From Chrysoperla carnea (Eukaryota > Arthropoda > Insecta > Neuroptera > Chrysopidae): a stretch of DNA of 64,000 bases. Below the pieces are notes generated by a model that saw only the letters and a program-made list of their open reading frames with translations, was not told where the DNA came from and did no database searches. The first letter of the stretch is position 1. The number at the start of each line of letters is the position of its first letter. Location of the stretch: positions 28,616,640-28,680,639 of the forward strand of contig NC_058342.1 of NCBI RefSeq assembly GCF_905475395.1, read 5' to 3'. The position numbers and the translations under genes were made by a program. This document shows, piece by piece, positions 31,764 to 44,100 of the stretch.

Positions 31764-32890
31764 TTTGGCGTGTCCATAAACACAACGACTTCAACGGAAT
31801 TGTATTCACATTTCAAAACAACAGACAAATCAAAACAAAAACACAAAATATTTGATAAAATTTTTAACCTAATCCTGCAAAAAAACACAAAATTCAATGC
31901 TTTTGGTGAAACTTAAAAAAAAAACGGATAGAAGTCACATTATTTTTGTGAAAAAATTTTTACCTGTAAATAAAAACATATAAAATAGAAAAACCGACCT
32001 CAAACCCAAAATAGGTTGAATTGGATTTGATAAAACCACATTTTCCCAAAAAAAAATATTTCAATAAAATCCTTTGTGACTCCGAAATTAAAATATTTAA
32101 AAAAAAAAAAAAATTGTACTTTGCTTATGGACACTATCTCAAACTCGCATATGTCAAAAACACTAAAATTTATACATCACATTCAAACTCAAACATAATT
32201 AAAATTTTATTGTTATTTATTAATTGATAATTAATAAATATTTTCATTGAATTTATTCATTTAATATACATTTTTTGTTGATTTGAAAAAGTTTTCGTTT
32301 ATTATAGTCTTTTTTTTTGATATACAGTAATTTTACTAATATAGAAGTGCCTTATGGAAATTTGTTTGGAGTAAGCAAATGCAACCTATTGGTCACGTGA
32401 CTAATAAACTGTATACCGCTGTGCTATGTTCATAAAATCTGACCTGAACATACCATGACATCTATATACATACTAAAATGCCATGAAAACTAAAAATAAA
32501 TCCGTAAAAATAAAAACGCGGCATGTTTTTTTTTCGTTAAAAATAAACAATATTTGAACTTGAATAGGGGTTATTTATTCCAATTTACTTTAAGATTCAA
32601 AAGGATGTCATGGCGATCAGAAATTTCAATAAAAGGAAAAAGTTTGGCCCCAAACCCGACGCGTGTCACATTCCTTCTATGAAAACCATTATGATTGTTA
32701 GATTCCCATTTTTCCTCCAATTTGATGTACGTTTCATAGCCGTATAATTTTTCATTCTCGAGATATAAGCATATTTGTAAATGAAAACCTTAAAATTTTA
32801 GTTTCATCGTATACATTCAATAACATATACAACTCTTCAATGCCATTTTACTCAATTCCTGTCAAAAATGCGACATATTTTGTAGGAATC
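31764..32890. other. lgs upstream region
   Basis: This should contain the lgs 5' UTR and promoter (minus strand). The 100 bases above the start codon are A/C-rich on the plus strand. A donor-like site occurs near 31964 (minus strand CAG|GTAAAA), so a non-coding first exon is possible. I could not fix a TATA box, initiator or start site. No ORF is supported. Confidence 0.35.
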
Positions 32891-32894
32891 ATTT

Positions 32895-33120
32895 TTATAC
32901 CATGTATATATGAAATATATAAGGTATACTAAGTTTAGTCCGACTAAATTAGTACATTTTCGGTTATCTGTTTATTTGCCCGTCTGTAAACACAATAACT
33001 CAAAAACGATAAAGGAAAGGAAAGGAAACATTCTTTTCAATTCTGGATTTTAAGTTCATTTGTGTCTGCTTTAATTTAGTAATGAGTTTCATCAAGTTTA
33101 TGGTTTAAAGTTATCTTCGA
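32895..33120 (+). repeat. Partial family A copy
   Basis: It starts 'tataccatgtatatatgaaa' with 'tataaggtatactaagttta', then 'ttagtacattttcggttatc', 'gtctgtaaacacaataactc' and 'aaaaacgataaagg'. The central part is missing. Confidence 0.75.
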
Positions 33121-33597
33121 ATTTTTCTAGATATTCAATCACTTGAAATGAGTCTACATTAATTATCGTCGGTGATTCTTGGAAAATGATTTTTTTCTCG
33201 AATTTTGTGCAACTATGGATTCTGGTCTGATTACTAATGTTTTTAATCAGTACATCTACATGTAAGTTCATAAGCTACGTCACGCTAAATTTCTCCATTT
33301 ACGACTCCCTCCTCCCTTTCATGATACTTCGTCACACTCTTTACTATCCAATATGAAGATTACGTCACGAAAGCTAGACAAATATAAAATATTTATTATT
33401 TCAATAAAGCAATAAATATCTAAAATAACAAGCAAATCGTTTTATCGAATGTCGCGTGTCCTTAGACTACCACTCCCACCCCCTTACCACGCCTTGATAC
33501 ACTAAGCGATATCCCTCCCCCTAGTATGCGAACGTATTTTATGAACATTCCCTAATCAAATTTTAAGCAATTCATTTATTCAGGAGCGTCTTCGCAC

Positions 33598-33936
33598 CGT
33601 GTGTGAGTTTTATTGGAGGCGTTTCTATGGTTACGATACACTACTTTAATTATAGAATTGTATGGATGCATATATAATTGTTTGGATTGCATTTATGACT
33701 CACATTGAAAATTTAATATTATTGTCTCACAAATTTAAATAAATAATTATAATAATTTAAATTTGAAAAATAATAATTTGTGCAATTTGATTTCTTATTT
33801 TCACAATTTTTAATGCATTAAGTTTAATTAATTAGTATTTTTCAATAATTTTAATTTGACATTCACTATAACATTAACATGTAAAGAATTGCAAATTAGT
33901 CATAACAGCCTCCTTTAACACACACAACGAATATCT
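33598..33936 (+). repeat. Interspersed repeat B, copy 2 (internally deleted)
   Basis: It carries 'gtgagttttattgg', 'gaattgtatggatgcatata', 'aatttaatattattgtctca', 'ttaatgcattaagtttaatt' and 'aacattaacatgtaaagaat'. It then jumps from 'cctcctttaa' to 'cacacaacgaatat', skipping the roughly 60 bp with GCGCTGGCAT present in copies 1 and 3. Confidence 0.85.
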
Positions 33937-33939
33937 GTA

Positions 33940-35080
33940 AACCTAAATTATTAGAGTTTTGCGCGTTTGGAGACTTTGGTCATCTATAGTATTGTAAATT
34001 TACACCGAAGACCGATGCAAGAGCCTTTGGATGTTCATCATTCATACGCACAGAATTGCTACCAAAAATGATATTTTTGGTATCATGGGATAAGTAAGAT
34101 TCAATTATTTTATGAATCGAACAAAAAGGTTCTACATTCCAAGTTTTAACCTATATACAGAGGTAAAAATATGCTCCAAATAACAAAAATCTTTCCTTAT
34201 CTAACACACATACAGTATTCATCCGTTATCCTTCATCCAATATCAAAGTATGTATACACGAAAGTTATTTTATAAATTTGAACTTAGTATGCTTACATAC
34301 CTATAAAATAAAATATTTTTTTACTGATATAGATAGACCTCTCTCAACAGTAGCATGCACACATAATAAAGAGTGATGCAGACTCCACAACCTTTTTTAA
34401 TTTGAATAAAAACTGTATATATAACTAAAAAAAAATTCTTTTTTATCTTATTTTAGTTTTGAGATAAAATTATGTTTTAACACTGGTCTGAACTGACGAC
34501 TCTCGATCAAAATATATCGAGTTTTGGATCTTATTCAAATTTATATTTTTATAAATTTCAATTTTATTGGTGGATTATTTTGTGAAATAATATTAAAAGT
34601 GTATTTTTTGTTTGTTTGAAAACCGATATAAATAAATAAATAAATATTTGTGTGAAATATTCACACGACCTGGATGTGCAAGTGTAATAAAGATTAGTTG
34701 TTCGAAAATCGAGTTTTTTTTTAGATCCTTAATATAATAAAACCAACACACGTCCTCTATAAATAAATAATTAGTTTAATTAATACCTTATAGTCTCAAG
34801 TTTATCAAAAATAGGAGATTACATATATTTAGAAATGGTTAATAAAAAAAAAAAACATAGATTAAAGAGGGTAAAGAAACAATTCATGGATTTAAATGTA
34901 TTTTTATCGAGTATATTGTTTTTCGACAAATGGATATCTATCATAAAAATATTAGCTGTAATTCTTGGCTTTGAATTGCATAAAATTTTGAATAGAAGTA
35001 TTTTTTTTACGGATATATAAAGGAAGTTTTCATCCAGGAACAAGATGGCCAGGACCTTCCAATGAAATTTCAGTTTTGTG
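33940..35080. other. Intergenic stretch, nothing recognised
   Basis: AT-rich with small open frames only (34819-35112 minus, 34835-35020 plus), which overlap each other and have no domain. Confidence 0.3.
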
Positions 35081-35084
35081 TTTT

Positions 35085-35420
35085 TATACCATGTATATAT
35101 GAAATATATCAAGGTATACTAAGCTTAGTCCCAAGTTTTTTATACCATGTATATATGAAATATATCAAGGTATACTAAGTTTAGCCCAAAGTTTTTATAC
35201 CATGTGTATATGAAATATATCAAGGCATACTAAGTTTAGTCAAAAGTTTGTAACGCTTAAAAATATTGATGCTACGAATAAAATTTTGGTGTAGGTAAAA
35301 TTTTATTAAATTAGAAAATCACTAGTTGAAGCTACCTACAAATTGTACGCCTTTACTTACAAGACGTAAAAAAAACAAACGATTACGAAATCAACACTGT
35401 CTATACATGGTATTTATACA
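35085..35420 (+). repeat. Family A fragment with its 5' end repeated three times
   Basis: The end segment 'tataccatgtatatatgaaa' plus 'tatatcaaggtatactaag' occurs at 35085, 35141 and 35196 (period 55-56 bp). The third unit continues into 'agtttgtaacgcttaaaaat' and 'gatgctacgaataaaatttt'. An internal gap leads to 'gttgaagctacctacaaatt' and the distal part (35313-35420). Confidence 0.8.
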
Positions 35421-35689
35421 ATTGACTCAGGTAATTTTTTTTCATTTGTTTTTATTTGAAATTTGTTTGAACTTGAGTAAACATTACAGTTTGTAAAATT
35501 TGAATGTGGTGATAATCTGAAAATTCACTTATCCATTTGTAAGATATGCAATTTGTATAACATATCTCTAAATGTACTTGCATGTGTAGAAGAAATACTA
35601 AAAATTTATTCTTTCTGATATGCAACAAACATTACTGTTATGCCATATACCAATTATTTAGACTAGTTATTATTATTATTATTTTATTA

Positions 35690-36895
35690 AAACTGGCAGC
35701 CTAATTGGATAAAATTTAAAAGCGACATAGCCAAATTAATTTTTTACGTCATAAAGTTAAAAAATTATATTTTTTTGATAACACAGGCAAATTTGATTCG
35801 ATTTTATTGGAATTTTTTTTGAAACCCACTAATTTTGGGTCATTTTTTTCAGCTGTGATGTTAGTTTTTCGCTACCTATCACTTATGTGCTCTATTCCGA
35901 GACCATGACTCCACATTATTGAAATCTATTAAAGCTAGGTCAATTTTGATCACAAATTTGAAAAGTATGACCCAAATTTAGTAGGATTACATATTTGATT
36001 TATCAAAATTGGATAAAATTTGGATGTGATAGAGCAAAATTAATTTTTTTGGATTTTGATGACGTCATAGAGTTCAAAATTTCGATTTTTTGATAGCACA
36101 GGCAATTTTGATCCGATTTAAGTGGAATTTTTTTTGAAACCTACTAATTTTGGGTCATTCTTTTCAGCTGTGATGTCAATTTTTCGCTAGCTACCACTTT
36201 TGTGCGTAATACCGAAACCAGGACTCCACATTCTTGAAATCTAATAAAGCTAGGTCAATTTTGATTACAAATTTGAAAAGTATGACCCAAATTTAGTAGG
36301 ATTACATACTTGATTTATCAAAATTGGATAAAATTTGGATGTGATAGAGCAAAATTGAATTTTTTGGATTTTGATGACGTCATAGGGTTAAAAATTTTGA
36401 TTTTTTCGATAACATAGGTAAACTTGATCCGATAGTATTGGAATTTTTTTTGAAACCCACTAATTTTGAGTCATTCTTTTCACCTGTGATGTCAGTTTTT
36501 TGCTAGCTATCACTCATGTGCTATATTCCGGAACCATGACTCCACATTCTTTAAACCTATTAAAGCTAGGTTAATTTTGATTACAAATTTGAAAAGTATG
36601 ACCCAAATTTAGTAGGATTACATACTTGATTTATCAAAATTGGATAAAATTTGGATGTGATAGAGCAAAATTAATTTTTTTGGATTTTGATGACGTCATA
36701 GAGTTCAAAATTTCGATTTTTTGATAGCACAGGCAATTTTGATCCGATTTAAGTGGAATTTTTTTTGAAACCTACTAATTGTGGGTCATTCTTTTCAGCT
36801 GTGATATCAATTTTTCGATAGCTACCACTTATGTGCTTAATTCCGAGATCAGGACTCGACATTTTTGAAACCTGTTAAGGCTAGGTTAATTTTTC
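35690..36895. repeat. Tandem array, period about 315 bp, with TGACGTCA in each conserved unit
   Basis: About 3.8 units. The anchor GACGTCATAG occurs at 36061, 36375 and 36692 (spacing 314 and 317), with a degenerate ACGTCATAAAG at 35746. Shared blocks are 'ggataaaatttggatgtgat', 'agagcaaaattaatttttt', 'agcacaggcaattttgatcc', 'tttgaaacctactaattttg', 'ttcagctgtgatgtc', 'ccacattcttgaaatcta' and 'gtatgacccaaatttagtag'. The octamer TGACGTCA is the CRE/ATF consensus; its function here is not shown. No ORF. Confidence 0.9.
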
Positions 36896-39520
36896 AAATG
36901 CTAAAATTTTGCTCTAGAAAAAGAGTTTCTGTTTCCAGAAATTTTAAAAAAGTTTACATAATTTTTTAAACCCAGAACTTATTTATTTTTTCAAAAACGA
37001 ATTGGTAGTAGTTGGTTTCATCCAAATCGAATCATAGTAACCGGAGTTCGTGGTAAAATGTTTCATTTAGAATAATACTACCTACAAATAATTATTATTC
37101 TAAAAATTTATAAAAAAGAGCACTATTATTTTTTTAATAATATATACTTTAAAACGACCTAATTCCTCGAACGTGATTTTATGTCATATTTTATGTAATT
37201 CCTATAATACCTAATCCAAACAATTCCATTGGATCAACAGGTTTACTATTTGTTTAGTTTGTTTCAAAGAGAACAGCATCGAGGAAAATTATTGTGAAAA
37301 CCATAATTATATTTGTATTTGTAAAAGCATTTTTTCATAATGCTCTATTTACTTTTTTTAGACGTAAAGAAATACCAACAAGGTAGTAACTTTCAGTAGA
37401 AGGCATGATTTTCTTTATACAGAGTATCCTAAGAGTATGGAAACTACCAGTTAATTTGTCCATGATAACTCCTTGCCTTTATTGGATAGGATTGTCCCTC
37501 TATTTAAATCTGAAATAAAAAGTTGGAGGTCCCATTTGAACAATCAATTTTTGGTTCGCTGTAGCCTAGAAGTTATGTTCAAGATCAAATTTGCCGTCAA
37601 AAAATACGTCGGATATGGTATTTTTTATTTCTTTTGTCCGCTGATTCTGTGAGATCTCCAGGAATTTCCATAGTTTTGGTACACGATGTATGTAATTTAA
37701 AGACGTTTAAATGAGTTCATTACCATGGCACAAACTGGATCTGGAACCTTCACCAGACTTGGGGGGAGGGGATACTATACTATGATATTTTAAATTATTC
37801 ATAAAGTTTTCATGCCACTTGTCAAATTCAGATTTATCTCTCTGGCTTCTCACTTTGTCCTCCTTGTGCTATGAATCTTCGGCCAAATATCAATTTTAGG
37901 TAATCTTTTAAAAATTTGATTTATCGAAGTTTGATTGCTTTCGGTTTTTTAAAATTAACTAGCAATTGTATTTATTGTATTATTAACTTAGCAATTTCTA
38001 TGTATAGGCAATTTCATTGCAGTTATGATCTACAAATTGCGTAATGAATAAAATTAAATGTTAAAATTATTTTTTCCCAACCCGGCGGCCGGCTTAGAAA
38101 ATTAAAGACAAATCATGGAATTTGGTAAAGAGAAAGATATTGCATGGACAGGAAAATACAGACTTGAGATTTAATAAATAAGATGAATTTTTAATTTAAA
38201 AAACTCAACACTAATAGAAGATTTTTTCTTGGAATATAAATATTTAAAATGGATTTATTTTGTTGAAAAAGCAGTTTTGCCTAGTAGTACAAAGATTTTA
38301 GTTTGTTTAGTCTATTTATATACAGTGTGTTTTACTTTGAGTGCAACCACCCTCAAATTTGAAAAAGAGAGAATGATATAAGATAGTGTAACATAATCAG
38401 TCATCAAATCATTTTTGAATTGTTTTCTTAAAACAAATAATACAGGAAAATTTTATAATTATAGATTTATTTTATAATATAAACAATAATTAAAAATCAT
38501 AAAAACAGTTTATTAAATCTGAGTTAACTAATTAATTGTCAATTTCAAGAATCAACTGTGGTTTAAATTCATAAACATTACCTCAAAAATTTCCATTTTT
38601 TTATAAAAGGTAACGTAAGTTTAGTTAATATGATTTTGATTATAAATAAAATTTACATTTATTAATATTTGATTATTAAACTATTCATAAATGCGTTATA
38701 TATAATCTAAGGAATTTTTTGCAATTAAAATTTATGCGTGCAACGTTTCTTAATGTTTTTATGATAATAAAATTAAATAAAATCAAAACTATACGCCTAG
38801 AATTTTTTCTCGATGCTGTAAAAATATCTTTTTTATTCTCTTAACTAATGAAACTATCATCTTTTGAACGAATTTAAAAAAAAAAAAGTAATAATTTATT
38901 GTCGCAAAACCTACTACTCTAGAAGACGTATTAGAGGTCTAAGAGTTGATTTGGAGCTATGAATTCTTGCGTCCTGTAATTCAAACTACATCGCACAAAT
39001 CAGGTAATTATCTCAGGCATTGTTTTATTTCGAAAACTGAGTGCATTACCTTTTTTTTCATGCCTCAAATACTGAAACAAGAAGTTTCATACAAGCTGTT
39101 TAGAGAACTGTCGCTGTTAAGAGAACTCTGAAGCATTTATGTTGATGGTATCGTGAGTCGGGAAAAATTACACGATTTCTGAAGTCTACCTTTCACAGTG
39201 ACGGATTTATCATTAGGCGGATTAGGCAACTGTCTAGGGGTTTCGAATTGGCTAGGAGACTTGGAGAAAAATCAAAAGAGAAAAAGACGAATTTATACGA
39301 GAAGGGTGCCTAGTTGATATACGAAGACTAAAAAAAAATTTTATGAGAAGAGTGCATACAATAGGGCGCCAAAGTGATTTACGGAGGCTAAAAAAGTAAG
39401 TTGCCGTCTGTTTTCCACATCTAGTGGCCCCAGAGAATTGCATTGTTTAGGGGCCCCGACATGGTTTAATTCGATACTGACCTTTTAAATTTAGAGAAGT
39501 GGTTACCCTTACCCTAGTTT
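36896..39520. other. Long intergenic stretch, one small dispersed repeat
   Basis: Bases 37998-38085 ('tataggcaatttcattgcag', 'atgatctacaaattgcgtaa', 'tgaataaaattaaat') are related to the tandem duplication at 48606-48795. Otherwise I see no ORF with a domain, RNA gene or element ends. Confidence 0.5.
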
Positions 39521-39785
39521 AGGTTAGGTTATATTGGCTGTCCAGGAAGGACACACATAGGCTGTAGAGCCCATTGTGATACCATATATGTATGTGTTTT
39601 CCACCTTTCCGCTGATAATTTCATTTATCAGCTCCTAAATTTCCTAGGCTGAGTGCACCTCCTTCATGCATATACCATGCACTACACCAGCCCATCACAA
39701 CTATTACTTAAATTAATTTTGTTGGGCGGCGGGAATCGAGCCCGCTACCCTAAGCATACCGCGGACGGAATTAATTACGCCTTAC
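39520..39785 (-). mobile_element. tRNA-derived SINE, copy 1 (minus strand)
   Basis: It is the reverse complement of the copy at 52245-52545. On the minus strand it reads a B-box-like 'gggctcgattcccgcc', then 'caacaaaattaatttaagta', 'atagttgtgatgggctggtg', 'atgcactcagc'-type sequence and 'ctgataaatgaaattatcag'. It then has 'gtatcacaatgggctctaca', 'gtgtgtccttcctgg', and ends 'taacctaaccta'. The A-box half is degraded, so this is a 5'-damaged copy. Confidence 0.85.
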
Positions 39786-39789
39786 CCTT

Positions 39790-40550
39790 ACTCTAAAAAT
39801 TTCAATCTTTTCATGATCTTTTCGAGAGGTTTTCAAAGAACTTATACAATTTTTAGTCTCTAGATTATTCGTCGAAAATTTAAATCATATTTGGTAGTTT
39901 GAAATACGTGCCATTTCCAAAAAGAACTTTATTGATTTAACCCTTAAAAGTTACCGTATAAAATTCATATCATATAGAAGTCCATTTATTAAGAGTAATA
40001 TAAATAATTATTGAATTAAAAAGTCATTTAAACTCTAAATTAATTAAATGAAAAAAATTCCAAACTCTTGTTTGTTTTTTTGTTTTAAGTTAATTAATTA
40101 TATTTAATGAATAATTGTTCAGCCAAAAAATATTTTGTAAATTCAATTAAGGGATGTGATTTTTTCCCAACCAAAAAAACATATTTATAAATATTGTACC
40201 GAATAAATGTATATTTGAGTTTCAGTGTAAAATGGGTATAAATTTTGAATGCGCTCGCGCATCACACCATAACACGTTTTGCATTCACAATATTCCTACG
40301 TATACTTTTATTATTATACATAACACACTACCTGTATATTTTATATGTCTGTCATTGTTTAATAAATATATAAACTATGTATTGTTTGTATAATGTTGTC
40401 TTTGTCGTTAAACATCATATGATTTTTGTATGGGAATTCTAGTTGTAATACGTTAGCATGAGCGTGCCAGTTAGAGAGTTGTTGATTTCAGATTTCAAAT
40501 GTAAGTACCCGATTTTACCAGCTGTTGTCTATTTTTACTAAAAATAATAT
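39790..40550. other. Intergenic stretch, nothing recognised
   Basis: AT-rich with no ORF, no defined repeat and no RNA gene that I can support. Confidence 0.3.
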
Positions 40551-40554
40551 AATT

Positions 40555-40660
40555 ACTAGCTCGACCCGTACAGAATTCCGCTCCCGTAGTTACTGTAACC
40601 CGTGGCTACCCTGTACCCGTGGCTAAAAACAAGAAACAACAAATTTCATAGAAAAAATCA
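40555..40660 (+). repeat. About 100-bp repeat, inverted copy at 57541-57640
   Basis: Reads 'actagctcgacccgtacaga', 'attccgctcccgtagttact', 'gtaacccgtggctacc' and 'aacaacaaatttcatagaaa'. The other copy is the reverse complement with 'tctatgaaatttgttgttca', 'ggttacggtaactacgaaag' and 'cgtacggatcgagctagtt'. A related trace ('gcggaattctgtggctaaaa') is at about 48550. Confidence 0.7.
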
Positions 40661-41042
40661 AAAGTTCTTAAATTAATATTAGAAGAACATGTATTAAAAA
40701 TAATAATTACATGTCTAGAGTATTGGGAGAGCTTCTGTAAAAACTAACATGTTTGACTAATAATGTTTTGAGTATTACATCCCTAGAGTATTAGGAGAGC
40801 ATTTGTAAAAACTAACATGTTTCCTTAATAAACTTATTTAAATTTATGATATTTTTTCGTTCAAATTATTTGTCTAACATGGTTTATCTTAAGCGGTTTT
40901 TTTTTAAACCGTGAATATATTATTCGTCAAACCTAGACATAATAAGACTGAAAATGAGGGGTGAATGATGGAAATTGATAAAGGAAGAAGGAAGATAAGG
41001 GTAGGACAGATAAAAACTTGCACAAAACACATTAATTTTAAT

Positions 41043-41320
41043 ACAGTAGAGTCTCGATAATCGGAAAAGTTCAATAATCGGAACACTGTTTGTTCGTCCA
41101 TATTTTCTCGCTCAATCACTCAAAAATGATATTGTTTGTTTGTATATACACCTAATAAGATTCATTGTTATTATTCTAAACACACAATAATCATAATAAA
41201 ACATGTTTAATGCTGTGTGTACAGTCTCGTTTAAATACATACACTCCAATGCTGTTATTGCAATACTTGATTTTATTTGTAATAAATTTTTATTGTGTCT
41301 CGATTATTGAGACTATCTTA
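41043..41320 (+). repeat. Relic with pogo/Tigger-type terminal sequence
   Basis: A TA-preceded end CAGTAGAGTCTCGATAATCG continues 'gaaaagttcaataatcggaa', a style of terminus common in pogo/Tigger elements. An inverse-oriented 'gtctcgattattgagac' lies at about 41297. Only one end is well preserved and no transposase remains. Confidence 0.5.
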
Positions 41321-41329
41321 TGAAATTTT

Positions 41330-44079
41330 GAGGTTTGTTTTAATTACAAAAAATATGTGTTGTCTATCGTCTGCCTCAAACTTTAAGATCGGTTACTCTC
41401 AGCTTTCTTTAACTTTCAGGTAACAATACTAGCGTTAAATGACATCAGACGATGCCATATTTGCTTACTATAGTGCCAGAAACGATAACTAGCATGGATT
41501 CTAATTGATTACAATCTCCACAATCGCGTGTCAATGGAATGAAATCATTAATTATGATAATTTGAAATTAGCTTAAAATTTTGGGCACTAAAAAATGTAA
41601 TTTTATTGATATGGCAAAAAACACCCACTAATCAAGAGTCATGTTAGTTGCCTTCTATGTCACTATGTTGAAATTTGTCAGCCATTAATAAGAAACCATA
41701 ACAGTTTAACACATTAGTATATATAATCTGACGGGCCATTAATAATAGCATTTTTACACAAAAACTGTTTTTTTTGGAATAATAATTATAACTGAGTGTT
41801 TTTTTATAAATAATTATCAAAGGAAATTTAGTGATTTTAATCAATAATTTTCAAAGACAATTAAAATACAACGTTTTAAAACTTGGTATTATTTATATGA
41901 GTGCAATGTTTATTAACACACTGAAAACAAATAGTCAGTCAGTTATGTAGACGGAAGTAAAAACTTTAAACTTTGAAATAACTGGCCTTCGGCCTGGCTG
42001 GAGTCTTCGGCAGCAGAGCTAATAAATACCTATTCTCAATACTTCCCTGATTAATAATAAAAAATACGTCAATACTATTCAAATAACTGTTCACAATTGA
42101 TAAATATGGTGGGAGCGCATATAAATACATTTGTTTCGGAAAATGCAATGTTATATATTATTTATATGCGTTTCCACCATTTATTTCATAAACTTTAATT
42201 TGCTCAACGTACCAAAATTTAAGTGCTCAAAATTTATCCAAATAATATTGTTATGAAGTTTGGGTTTTGAGAAATAATATTTTGACACATGCAGAAAAAA
42301 ATACTTCTAAACATACGTAACACAACGGGAAAACATAGCTTTAGTAAACTTTTAATTTTAAACATTCCCATTGATTGTGATTAGCATTCAATTCAGTAAG
42401 GTTTTACAAGGTCAAACCCACAATATTTTATCGGCTTTTAAAAATGACCCAAAAAAATTTATAAAAAGGTTGATAATGTTTTAGGATTACTAAAAGTAAT
42501 TAACACTTAACAACCAAATTCATTTAACGATTGGATGATGAGTTTTTATGATATCAGTTGAAATCCTTCCAGAATTATACTCTTTGTAGAGGAATTAATG
42601 TAATGTCCCAGAAATTATACATATGTATAATGATAGGGTTCATTTGGCTTTGCATAGTCAATCATCAGTTTGAAGCAGGCTTTATTAGAAGTAAAAGAAC
42701 AATATTAAAACTTATTACTAATGACACGTTCTTCAAGAAAATGTGCTGATTATACAATTATCAGCATGTTTTCAATCTAAATTTATAACTGAGAAATAAA
42801 GTAGCACGTATTCCTTCATATTAATAAACATCGATGTCTATTAACCTCCTGATATGTTTACACCAATCTAGGACACATCTCTCTAATCTAATTTCAATGG
42901 GATTTTCAGGCTTTATTTAGTTTTATAATAAAGGCCTTTTTTTTATTTGGGATTTGGGTGATGGGCTTTGTTTCTTTTTGGATTTACTTGGAATTTTCCA
43001 CACGAAATATCCATGAAATTTTTCACTCGAGATTTCAATAGAACTATCATGCCAGATATTAGTATTTCCGTCAGCAGAGCCATATTTGTTTCTTAATTTG
43101 ATAATCCAAAAGGGGAATTGGTTGTGAGAAGGAAATTGCCCCGCACTAATCTTATGGCAATTGGATCTCGGACTTGTTCATTTTTAAAGATCTTCCTGAT
43201 TAAAAGTATCAATGGACACAATGACCCAAATGCAAACGTTTTTGCATTGGAATGCTAAAACGTTGGAATGCTAAAATTTCATATTGAAAACTATACGCGT
43301 TTTTCGAAATTATTGATGAAAATTTTGTTTGATGCTGGAGTGTGGGGTTCTTTTAAATATTTCTTTCGTGTGAATGGACAATTTATGTAATTTAAGTACT
43401 GTTTTTATGTTCTTTATATTAACAGTCATGTCCAGAAGATACGCTCCTGGTATAAACCTACAAATTCCAATATGTATATCATATGATTTTCAAATGATTC
43501 CGGCCTTGTTCGTTAGCTCTCTCTTTCTCGCACACTATTTACACAGTTCCAAAGTTATTACTATTTGATGACGTTGTATCGTCATCCTTCTTCGTGATAC
43601 GATATCAAATGACCCCCTAAAAGCAAGAAAGATAAATCGAATCCATATGTTATTTCATATTTCGTTCTCTGTTTTTAATCCGCTTTCGATGTAGTATATT
43701 CTCAGTGCGTTTACATTTGGCGTGGGAATACATAGTACATCGAATGATTTGGGAACTGAGAACAGTTACTAAAACATCGGGGTAGAACGACAACGCTGAC
43801 AATACTTGTGTTAAATATATCGTGTACACAAGGTAGATAAAACCGAGCGGAGTTACTATTTTTTCTTAAGGTGGAGCTATAAGCATTTTTTCTATATTAA
43901 AAAAGATCACATAGAAAAAACTGTAACTAAATTTTCGAAAATGTATTTTTTACTAAGTTGAGTTTGTGTTTACAAAATTTTTTTTAAAATTTCTTTGCAG
44001 TGCAGTGTTTTAAAAAAAAAATAATTGAAACGTCTCAAAAGAAAAAAAAACTAATTCTATGTTTTGTTGTGTTTTCTAA
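41330..44079. other. Upstream region of the LDLR-like gene
   Basis: No coding exon was recognised. The promoter of the receptor gene should lie near its 3' end (43700-44079), which is slightly less AT-rich (for example 'tctcagtgcgtttacatttg' near 43700), but I cannot fix a core element. A 63-codon frame at 42558-42749 is not supported. Confidence 0.35.
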
Positions 44080-44100
44080 ATGATATCGAATTTAAGTACC

